A stretch of DNA of 64,000 nt from Chitinophagaceae bacterium (lineage in GTDB: Bacteria > Bacteroidota > Bacteroidia > Chitinophagales > Chitinophagaceae). This document shows, piece by piece, positions 57,079 to 64,000 of this stretch; position 1 is the first letter of the stretch; each line of letters opens with the position of its first letter. The position numbers and the translations under genes are program-made. The notes beneath the pieces were generated by a model. It searched no databases. It had not been told where the DNA came from and was given only the letters and a program-made list of their open reading frames with translations. Where the stretch lies: the NCBI GenBank assembly GCA_016706055.1, contig JADJKL010000001.1:62001-126000 (forward strand). The letters run 5' to 3'.

Positions 57079-58469
57079 ATGTATGCCATTGTAGATATAG
57101 AAACCACAGGAAGCTATGCCTCCGCTAACGGCATTACCGAAATATCTATACATGTGTACGATGGAGAAAAAGTGGTAGAACAATTCGAAACACTTATTAA
57201 TCCACAGCAGCCAATCCCCTATTTTATACAAGCCATGACCGGAATCACAGATTCAATGGTTTCCGATGCACCACACTTTGAAGATGTAGCAGAAAAATAT
57301 ACAGCATTTTACAAAACAACATATTCGTAGCACACAATGTAAGTTTCGATTACTCTTTTGTAAATGCACATTTAAAAGCATGCGGCTACGAACTTAACAG
57401 TAAAAAACTTTGCACTGTAAGATTAAGCCGCAAAATATTTCCCGGCTTTGTTTCCTATAGTCTCGGCAAACTTTGCGATTCTCTTGGTATACAAATCAGC
57501 AACCGCCACCGTGCTGGTGGTGATACTGCTGCTACGGTAAAAGTATTCGAGTTGTTGTTGCAGAACGATAAAGAACAACATATCGCAAAAGCATTACAAC
57601 GCAATTCAAAAGATGCAATTCTTCCACCCAATGTACCAAAGGAACATTTTACACAACTACCTTACACACCGGGAGTATATTATTTTCACAACGAAAAAGG
57701 TAAAGTAGTATATGTGGGTAAAGCCAATAATATAAAATACAGAGTTAATAGTCACTTCAGTAATAACTCTCAAAGCAGGCAGAAACAGAATTTTATGCAG
57801 CATGTGCATGCTATCAGCTACCAAAGCTGTGGTACTGAGTTAATGGCCTGCATTCTTGAATCTATAGAAATAAAAAAGCGTTGGCCGATCTTCAACACAT
57901 CGCAAAAAAGATGGGAAGATGTGTATGGTCTTTTTTTATACGAAGATCAGAACGGTTATCAACGCCTTGCAATTGATAAAAATAGGAAACGGTTAAGCCC
58001 AGTTTATAGTTTTCATTATCTGGCAGATGGCCATGCAATTGTAAGAAAGCTTATTAAAGAATATAATCTCTGCCCAAAGCTTTGCTATTTGCAAACTGAT
58101 AATGAATCCTGTATTGGAAAGAAAGAAAACTATTGCTATGGTGCTTGTGAGCAATCAGAATCTCCAGATGAATACAATCAACGCATCGCCGAAGCAGTTG
58201 CATCATTACAACAAGAACCTTCTTTTATTATAAAAGATAAAGGATTGAATGGTGATGATCAATCCTGCATTTTGGTATTGAAGGGACATTTATATGGTAT
58301 GGGTTATCTGCAAGCCGATATACAAATCACCGACATAGAAACATTGAAAGAACAACTAACGGAGTATAAAGAAAATAGTTTTACAAGGAATCTGGTAAGA
58401 GATTATGCTATCCGTTTTCCGGAAAAAGTAATTATGCTGGAATCTTCTGCCGTTCAATCTTCCCATTGA
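57079..58469 (+). CDS. DEDDh exonuclease / GIY-YIG nuclease fusion protein, frameshifted
   Basis: About 463 residues after repair. The N-terminal DnaQ-like 3'-5' exonuclease has IVDIETTG (Asp6, Glu8), HNVSFDYSF and HRAGGDTAA. It is followed by a GIY-YIG domain like UvrC or Cho (PGVYYFHNEKGKVVYVGKAN, ESIEIKKRWPIFN), then a Cys-rich part (CIGKKENYCYGAC). An A-run of six is reduced to five at 57293-57297: VAEKIYSILQNNIFVAHN reads VAEKYTAFYKTTYS then stops. It is probably a DNA repair or end-processing nuclease. Its last 16 bases overlap the convergent thioesterase gene. Confidence 0.85.
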
Positions 58470-58891
58470 AAATTTTCTGCAAACGGTCCTTGCATTAACA
58501 GCTTAGTATCTTCTTCTGGTAATGCCGCAAGCTTACGGGTAACAGCACTCATCCAGGCAATATCAACAGTAATGATGGAAGCTACTGTTTCAGTGTCTTT
58601 CTTTATTTCATGCAGAATTGTAAACCGGGAAAAATCTCTTCTAGCCTTCAATATTTTCGCATCAATGGTAACAACATCACCCATTCTTACCTCCCTCCTG
58701 AAAACACATTCTTCTCGGAACAAGATTAGACCTATCTGTAACTGCTGCATACGCTGTAAAGTAAGACCTGCTTTGTTTAGATATTCAACTCTACACACAG
58801 CTCCCCAATCATAATAAACAGAATGCCGTAGGTGAAAATTTGGATCAAGATCGGACCATCTTATTTGTATTGGCATAACTAAATCTTCCAT
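58454..58891 (-). CDS. Acyl-CoA thioesterase (hotdog fold)
   Basis: 145 residues. The 4HBT-type core is visible: IQIRWSDLDPNFHLRHSVYY (Asp and His of the active region), DWGAVCRVEYLNKAG, and FRREVRMGDVVTIDAKILK. It resembles YbgC-like acyl-CoA thioesterases that hydrolyse acyl-CoA; the chain preference is unknown. Its end overlaps the end of the exonuclease gene by 16 bases, so the two are convergent. Confidence 0.8.
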   Translation of the reverse strand: MEDLVMPIQIRWSDLDPNFHLRHSVYYDWGAVCRVEYLNKAGLTLQRMQQLQIGLILFREECVFRREVRMGDVVTIDAKILKARRDFSRFTILHEIKKDTETVASIITVDIAWMSAVTRKLAALPEEDTKLLMQGPFAENFQWED

Positions 58892-59002
58892 AAATACTGC
58901 TATTTGAATCCGAAATTAAACAATTGAACCTTCTTCTTTGCGATTCATCCTGTATTTTCGCACCCGATTATCATTCTATGAAACGAAAATAAAAACAAAC
59001 AC

Positions 59003-59749
59003 ATGAACAAAACATTATTTTTTCTTAGTTTTTTAGCACTTACAGGTGCTTATTGCAGTCCTCAAAAGCAGGTGCAGACTCCAGTTGTTGAAGAACCAGT
59101 TGCCGTGGTGGTGGTAGATACCACACCTGTTGTAAAAACTGTTATGTTGAACAACATAAACGATTCGGCAAGCTATGCCGTAGGCGTAAGTGTTGCAAAC
59201 TTTTATAAACAACAAGGCATTAAAACGCTGAACACGGAGCTTGTATCTAAAGCAATTAATGATATTATGTCTGGCGGAGATGTTCTGATGGATGACGCTG
59301 CTGCTAATAGCTGCATGAATAATTACATGACATTGATACAAACTGAAAAGTCAAAACCAAGAATGGATTCTGGAACGGCTTTTCTTGAGCAGAATAAAAC
59401 AAAGTCCGGCATTATTACCACAGCTAGCGGATTGCAATATGAAATCATAACAGCAGGCACAGGTATTAAGCCAACAGCTCAAGACAGTGTTACCTGTAAC
59501 TACATGGGAACGTTACTTGATGGAACTGAATTTGATAACTCTTACAAACGAGGCGAACCCATTACTTTTAATTTAGGTGGTGTTATCCGTGGCTGGACAG
59601 AAGGTTTGCAGCTAATGAGTGAAGGTGCTAAGTATAAATTTTATGTTCCTTATGCACTTGGCTATGGAGCTCATGATTACGGACCTATACCCGGTGGATC
59701 TGTGTTAATATTCGAAGTAGATTTATTAAAAGTGATAAAGTCTAAATAA
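59003..59749 (+). CDS. FKBP-type peptidyl-prolyl isomerase, exported
   Basis: 248 residues. The signal peptide (MNKTLFFLSFLALTGAYC) ends at a Cys in a weak lipobox-like GAYC; it may be a lipoprotein or simply secreted. The N-terminal FKBP dimerisation domain (SYAVGVSVANFYKQQGIKTL) is followed by the FKBP domain with ITFNLGGVIRGWTEGLQLMS and YGPIPGGSVLIFEVDLL. It catalyses prolyl cis-trans change in the envelope. The FkpA/Mip group is the closest. Confidence 0.9.
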   Translation: MNKTLFFLSFLALTGAYCSPQKQVQTPVVEEPVAVVVVDTTPVVKTVMLNNINDSASYAVGVSVANFYKQQGIKTLNTELVSKAINDIMSGGDVLMDDAAANSCMNNYMTLIQTEKSKPRMDSGTAFLEQNKTKSGIITTASGLQYEIITAGTGIKPTAQDSVTCNYMGTLLDGTEFDNSYKRGEPITFNLGGVIRGWTEGLQLMSEGAKYKFYVPYALGYGAHDYGPIPGGSVLIFEVDLLKVIKSK

Positions 59750-59770
59750 CTTACTTTCTAGATAACAAGA

Positions 59771-59803
59771 AACCCGCAACATACATTGATGTTGTGGGTT
59801 TTA
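59771..59803 (+). terminator. Terminator after the FKBP gene
   Basis: AACCCGCAACAT, ACATTG, ATGTTGTGGGTT (one G-T pair), then TTATTTTGGG; 22 bases after the stop codon. Confidence 0.75.
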
Positions 59804-59859
59804 TTTTGGGTTCTCCTTTATTATCTTCCTGAGTAGTATTTGTGTTTAATTACTAATAT

Positions 59860-60540
59860 TTAAGAAATTTTTTCTTTTACCATATCAAGTGCCCTCTGAA
59901 ATTGTTGAGTTTCTGACAGATTGGAGTTATCAAGCTCTACCGCATCTTCAGCCCTGCGAAGTGGGCTAATCTCCCTGTTTGAATCAATATAATCCCTCAA
60001 TTCAAGGTTGTCTTTCACTTCTTCAATCGTTACATTCGGGTTTTTCTCATATAATTCTTTAAACCGCCGTTGTACTCTTATAGCGGCATCTGCAGTCATA
60101 AATAGTTTCAATTCGGCTTTAGGAAAAACCACAGTACCAATATCTCTACCATCCATTACAATTCCTTTTTTTGCTCCCATTTTTTGCTGTTGCGCAACGG
60201 CAAATTCCCTTACTTCTTTAATGGCCGCCACATCACTTACTTTTTCAGCAATAAACATATCACGGATAAGATATTCCACATTTTCACTGTTCAGGTATAT
60301 TTCACTGTTTCCGCTGATAGCATTAAAAATAAATTCGAGGCTGATATTTTGTAATGCTTCTTTAATTTCTTTTTTACTTGTCAGGTCAATATTATTTCGC
60401 AGAAAAAATAAAGTGATAGCCCTATACATAGCGCCGCTATCTACATACACATAGCCGAGTTCTTTTGCAATTTGTTTTGCCAAAGTACTTTTGCCGCAGC
60501 TAGACCAGCCATCAATTGTGATTATTATCTTCTTTGCCAT
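59860..60540 (-). CDS. cmk: Cytidylate kinase
   Basis: 226 residues. ATP-dependent phosphorylation of CMP/dCMP. P-loop GWSSCGKSTLAK, then YVDSGAMYRAITLFFLRNN, the DGRDIGTVVFP loop and RRFKELYEKNPNVTIEEV. The reading frame is intact. It lies downstream of clpC on the same strand, separated by a terminator. Confidence 0.96.
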   Translation of the reverse strand: MAKKIIITIDGWSSCGKSTLAKQIAKELGYVYVDSGAMYRAITLFFLRNNIDLTSKKEIKEALQNISLEFIFNAISGNSEIYLNSENVEYLIRDMFIAEKVSDVAAIKEVREFAVAQQQKMGAKKGIVMDGRDIGTVVFPKAELKLFMTADAAIRVQRRFKELYEKNPNVTIEEVKDNLELRDYIDSNREISPLRRAEDAVELDNSNLSETQQFQRALDMVKEKIS

Positions 60541-60557
60541 AATGTATTGAGCAAAAA

Positions 60558-60588
60558 TAAAAAAAGGAGTACCGTAAACAGCACTCCT
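60558..60588 (-). terminator. Terminator after clpC
   Basis: On the minus strand AGGAGT, a 12-base loop, ACTCCT then seven T; between the clpC stop and cmk. Confidence 0.7.
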
Positions 60589-60667
60589 CAGTAACTTTAT
60601 TCAAACTATTTTAAGCTTTTGACTTTTCGCCTGATTTTTCTTTGAATGTGAATGAAAGCTTAGTTTT

Positions 60668-63139
60668 CTATTCGTCCGTATCGGCAATTAAAACATCACC
60701 GGCTTTTACACTCCTGTTTAGAATTTCTTCTGCTAACGGATCTTCCAGGTATTTCTGAATTGCTCTATGTAATGGTCTTGCACCAAACTGAGAATCATAA
60801 CCTTTATCTGCGAGAAATTCTTTTGCACTTTCCGTTAACTCGAGACTGAATCCAAGATTTTCCAAACGCTTCATTACACCTTTCATCAGAATATCAATAA
60901 TGTTGAAGATATTTTCTTTAGAAAGACTATTGAAGATGACCACATCATCAATCCTGTTTAAAAATTCTGGCGAGAAAGTTTTCTTTAGCGCCTTTTCTAT
61001 AACTGCTTTATTTTCTTCTTCCTGATGTTCTACTTTTGCTGCTGTTGCAAAACCAACACCTGCACCAAAATCTTTTAGCTGACGAACACCAATATTAGAT
61101 GTCATAATAATCAGCGTATTCTTGAAATTAACTTTTCTTCCTAAACCATCAGTCAATTGACCATCGTCCAACACTTGTAATAGAATATTATAAATATCCG
61201 GATGAGCTTTTTCAATTTCATCCAAAAGAATAACACTATATGGTTTACGTCGAACTCTTTCTGTAAGTTGACCTCCTTCTTCATATCCAACATAGCCCGG
61301 AGGTGCCCCAATTAAACGGCTTACGGTGAATTTTTCCATGTATTCACTCATATCAATTCTAATCAATGATTCTTCCGAATCAAACATCTGTCTTGATAAA
61401 GCTCTTGCCAACTCAGTTTTACCAACACCAGTTGGACCGAGGAAAATAAAGCTCCCAATTGGTTTCTTGGGATCCTTCAATCCTACTCTGTTACGTTGAA
61501 TAGCTTTTACCACTTTGGCAATAGCTTCATCCTGCCCCACAACCATTCCCTTCATATCATCCGACATCTTCTTCAGTTTGTCTGTTTCCGCCTCCACCAT
61601 TCTTCTTACAGGTATTCCAGTCATCATACTCACTACTTCTGCTATATCTTCTTCGCCAATCGGGAAACGTTTGTGTTTGCTTTCTTCTTCCCAAACATTT
61701 TTTGCTTTTTCGAGATCTTCCTGTAATCTTTTTTCAGTATCCCGAAGTGAAGCAGCTTCTTCAAACTTCTGGCTCTTCACCACTTTATTCTTTTCGTTCT
61801 TTACGTCTTCAATTTTTCCTTCTAGGTCAACAATATTCTGCGGAACATTAATGTTTTTCAAATGCACTCTTGCTCCCACTTCATCCATTACATCAATCGC
61901 CTTATCTGGAAGTAACCTATCTGTTACATAACGATCACTCAATTTTACACAAGCATCAATTGCTTCATCATCATAATTCACATTATGAAAGTCTTCATAT
62001 TTTGATTTGATATTATTCAATATCTTAATGGTATCATCTACACTAGGCGGATCTACCATTACCTTTTGAAAACGACGGTCTAATGCACCATCTTTTTCAA
62101 TATACATTCTGTATTCATCCAACGTAGATGCACCGATACATTGTAGTTCTCCTCTTGCCAATGCAGGCTTAAAGATATTGCTGGCATCCAAAGAACCACT
62201 GGCACCACCAGCACCAACAATGGTATGCATTTCATCAATGAACAAAATTACATCTCTGTTCTTTTCCAATTCATTCATGATGGCTTTCATCCTTTCTTCA
62301 AACTGGCCACGGTATTTTGTACCAGCTACCAATGCAGCCAAGTCAAGCGACACTACTCTCTTATCAAATAATACCCTTGAAACTTTTCTTTGTACAATAC
62401 GAAGTGCTAGGCCTTCAACAATTGCTGTTTTACCAACACCTGGTTCACCAATAAGAATTGGGTTGTTCTTTTTTCTACGGGAAAGAATTTGAGACACTCT
62501 TTCAATCTCTGACTCACGGCCAACAATCGGATCTAATGCACCCAACTCAGCCATCTTCGTTATGTCACGGCCAAAATTATCCAGTACCGGAGTTTTACTT
62601 TTGGCATTACCACTTTGTTTACTGCCTTTGGATTGAGAATATTTTTTTTCTTCATCAAAATCATCTTCATTCTCATCCTGAAATTCTGCACGGGGATCGT
62701 TTGATTTTACGATGCCCAGTTCTTGTCTGAATAAATCGTAATCCACGTCAAATTGATTTAAGATTTGTGTAGCAATGTTTTCTTTGTTCTTTAAAATAGA
62801 AAGCATCAGGTGCTCGGTTTCTACTGTTGCACTTTTTAATGCCTTCGCTTCAAGAACAGTAACTCTAATAACTTTTTCTGCCTGCTTGGTAAGCGGCAGA
62901 CTATTAATATTTGCAATATTCTTGCCTGTTTTATCCTTTACAGCCAATTCGATTTCCTTTCGCAGTTCGTACAAATCGATATTAAAGCTTTTGAGGATGC
63001 GAACAGCTGTATTATCACCTTCTCGGATAAGTCCAAGCAACAAATGTTCGGTGCCGATAAAGTCGTTACCAAGCCTTAATGCTTCTTCTCTACTAAAGGA
63101 GATTATTTCTTTTACCTGTGCTGAAAAATTATTATCCAT
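60668..63139 (-). CDS. clpC: ATP-dependent Clp protease ATP-binding subunit ClpC
   Basis: 823 residues. N-terminal double Clp-N repeat (FIGTEHLLLGLIREGDNTAV, VETEHLMLSILKNKENIA), an acidic linker, the first AAA+ domain (GEPGVGKTAIVEGLALRI, VILFIDEMHTIVGAGG), a UVR motif (KSQKFEEAASLRDTEKRLQE) and the second AAA+ domain (GPTGVGKTELARALSRQMF, RPLHRAIQKYLEDPLAEEIL). It unfolds substrates for ClpP. Complete and normal length. Divergent from the STAS gene. Confidence 0.97.
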   Translation of the reverse strand: MDNNFSAQVKEIISFSREEALRLGNDFIGTEHLLLGLIREGDNTAVRILKSFNIDLYELRKEIELAVKDKTGKNIANINSLPLTKQAEKVIRVTVLEAKALKSATVETEHLMLSILKNKENIATQILNQFDVDYDLFRQELGIVKSNDPRAEFQDENEDDFDEEKKYSQSKGSKQSGNAKSKTPVLDNFGRDITKMAELGALDPIVGRESEIERVSQILSRRKKNNPILIGEPGVGKTAIVEGLALRIVQRKVSRVLFDKRVVSLDLAALVAGTKYRGQFEERMKAIMNELEKNRDVILFIDEMHTIVGAGGASGSLDASNIFKPALARGELQCIGASTLDEYRMYIEKDGALDRRFQKVMVDPPSVDDTIKILNNIKSKYEDFHNVNYDDEAIDACVKLSDRYVTDRLLPDKAIDVMDEVGARVHLKNINVPQNIVDLEGKIEDVKNEKNKVVKSQKFEEAASLRDTEKRLQEDLEKAKNVWEEESKHKRFPIGEEDIAEVVSMMTGIPVRRMVEAETDKLKKMSDDMKGMVVGQDEAIAKVVKAIQRNRVGLKDPKKPIGSFIFLGPTGVGKTELARALSRQMFDSEESLIRIDMSEYMEKFTVSRLIGAPPGYVGYEEGGQLTERVRRKPYSVILLDEIEKAHPDIYNILLQVLDDGQLTDGLGRKVNFKNTLIIMTSNIGVRQLKDFGAGVGFATAAKVEHQEEENKAVIEKALKKTFSPEFLNRIDDVVIFNSLSKENIFNIIDILMKGVMKRLENLGFSLELTESAKEFLADKGYDSQFGARPLHRAIQKYLEDPLAEEILNRSVKAGDVLIADTDE

Positions 63140-63228
63140 TTTAGATAATTAGTTGTGATACAATATTAACGAATAAATTTGGTTCCTGTTTTACCGTACT
63201 TATAAACGGAATGTTGATAATTTTAGTT

Positions 63229-63252
63229 GCTAATGGCTAGCCAATTTAGCAG
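63229..63252. promoter_or_regulatory. Imperfect palindrome between clpC and the STAS gene
   Basis: TGCTAATGGC and GCCAATTTAGCA flank TA; the match is imperfect by about two inserted bases. It is in the divergent spacer and could be a binding site; nothing supports a particular regulator. Confidence 0.25.
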
Positions 63253-63294
63253 CTTTCCGGCCAATCAGGATTTAATATACTTAATTTAGGAACT

Positions 63295-63675
63295 ATGAAT
63301 GTCAAATGCGATACCAAAGAGAAATTTCATGTCATCACGGTTGCCGAACCATCGCTTTCTGCTACTATGACAGACAAAATGGAGCAATGCTTGCTACCTT
63401 ACCTGCAAAATGACGTTAAAAACCTTGTTCTGATATTAAAAGACACTAATTCTATTGATATAGCAGCGGCTGAAAAGCTGGTACATATTCAACAAAAGTA
63501 CTATGAGAACAATGCATCTTTTGTAATATGCGAATTACAAAAATCTGTTGAAGAGTTTTTGGACAAAAATGAATTGCTGGAAATTATGAATGTAACACCT
63601 ACCGAAAGCGAAGCCTGGGATATTTTGCAGATGGAAGAAATTGAAAGAGAATTTTTCAATGAAGATGAAAAGTAA
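63295..63675 (+). CDS. STAS-like protein (anti-anti-sigma type)
   Basis: 126 residues. The pattern beta-alpha-beta (HVITVAEPSLSAT, KNLVLILKDTNSIDIAAAEK, SFVICELQKSVEEFL) matches STAS folds of SpoIIAA-type antagonists. The usual phosphoserine position reads DTNSIDIAA and keeps a Ser. The acidic C-terminus is unusual. No anti-sigma kinase is near. It is next to rnz in many Bacteroidota, but from sequence alone the role is unknown. Confidence 0.65.
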   Translation: MNVKCDTKEKFHVITVAEPSLSATMTDKMEQCLLPYLQNDVKNLVLILKDTNSIDIAAAEKLVHIQQKYYENNASFVICELQKSVEEFLDKNELLEIMNVTPTESEAWDILQMEEIEREFFNEDEK

Positions 63676-63753
63676 TGCAGCAATAAAGCAGCAAAATTGC
63701 TTATATTTCTGTCTGTGTAAAAACTGTAACACACCAAAAACCACAACCGTTTC

Positions 63754-64000
63754 ATGTTTGCTGTTACCATACTTGGAAATAATTCTGCTGTTCCAGCATT
63801 TAACCGTCATCCTACTAGCCAGGTAGTAACACTTGACGGCAATAATTACTTGGTAGATTGTGGGGAAGGAACACAGATACAATTAATCAATTACAAAATA
63901 CGCCGTAGTAAGATCTCCCATATTTTTATTTCGCATTTGCATGGCGATCATTATTTCGGATTAATTGGATTGTTAAATTCATTTGGCCTTTTAAGTCATC
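63754..64000 (+). CDS. rnz: Ribonuclease Z, N-terminal part (3' end outside window)
   Basis: 82 residues are visible from ATG at 63754 to the window end. The product is the tRNA 3' processing endonuclease. It opens FAVTILGNNSAVPAFNRHPT, then NYLVDCGEGTQIQLI and the metal motif HLHGDH at residues 61-66, the metallo-beta-lactamase signature typical of RNase Z (SHLHGDHYFGLIGLLNS). It starts 78 bases after the STAS gene. Confidence 0.93.
   Translation, partial: MFAVTILGNNSAVPAFNRHPTSQVVTLDGNNYLVDCGEGTQIQLINYKIRRSKISHIFISHLHGDHYFGLIGLLNSFGLLSH

Overview
The window looks like chromosome of a member of the Bacteroidota, most likely a Chitinophagaceae-like bacterium. This rests on an AT-rich sequence, an Oar-type TonB-dependent receptor, a TamB-like giant protein, fused RibBA, a GltB/GltD-Amt-porin set, a short LeuA, an EF-P of unusual type, and several promoters of the Bacteroidetes form (TTG, about 19 bases, TAnnTTTG). 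The taxonomic call is inference; no rRNA gene is present.

Layout. 1-7.1 kb: end of a gamma-glutamyltranspeptidase gene, a DinB-like protein, a small outer-membrane barrel and a 1614-residue TamB-like protein. 7.1-11.9 kb: ribBA divergent from a large TonB-dependent receptor. 12-15.1 kb: an esterase divergent from an ATP-grasp ligase and a COG2170-type carboxylate-amine ligase, a candidate small-molecule or peptide biosynthesis group. 15.2-17.7 kb: a RibD/DHFR-like gene bounded by inverted repeats, and a broken helical-repeat gene. 17.9-30.2 kb: the whole branched-chain amino acid pathway, leuA-leuC-leuD-leuB, then a leader peptide with an attenuator, then ilvE-ilvD-ilvB-ilvN-ilvC-ilvA. 30.3-39.3 kb: glutamate synthase (gltB, gltD), ammonium transporter and porin, supplying the glutamate used by IlvE. 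39.4-44 kb (minus): agmatine deiminase and N-carbamoylputrescine amidase (putrescine route) and PEP carboxylase. 44-51.2 kb (minus): efp, accB, accC, a small unknown gene, then infA-rpmJ-rpsM-rpsK-rpsD-rpoA-rplQ. 51.3-54 kb: thioredoxin-like protein, malate dehydrogenase and an OmpA-family protein. 54.6-56.9 kb: an arsenic operon (arsR, metallophosphoesterase, acr3). 57-64 kb: an exonuclease/GIY-YIG fusion, thioesterase, FKBP isomerase, cytidylate kinase, ClpC, a STAS-like protein and the start of RNase Z.

The best candidate for a regulatory system is the region between leuB and ilvE. A 32-codon leader has a run of nine consecutive Ile/Val codons, and a terminator hairpin and a competing antiterminator pairing can both be read from the sequence.

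About twelve small indels, many in homopolymers, interrupt ten otherwise normal genes, including the essential-looking ilvB and gltB. I read most of them as sequence errors and give the reconstructed gene spans.
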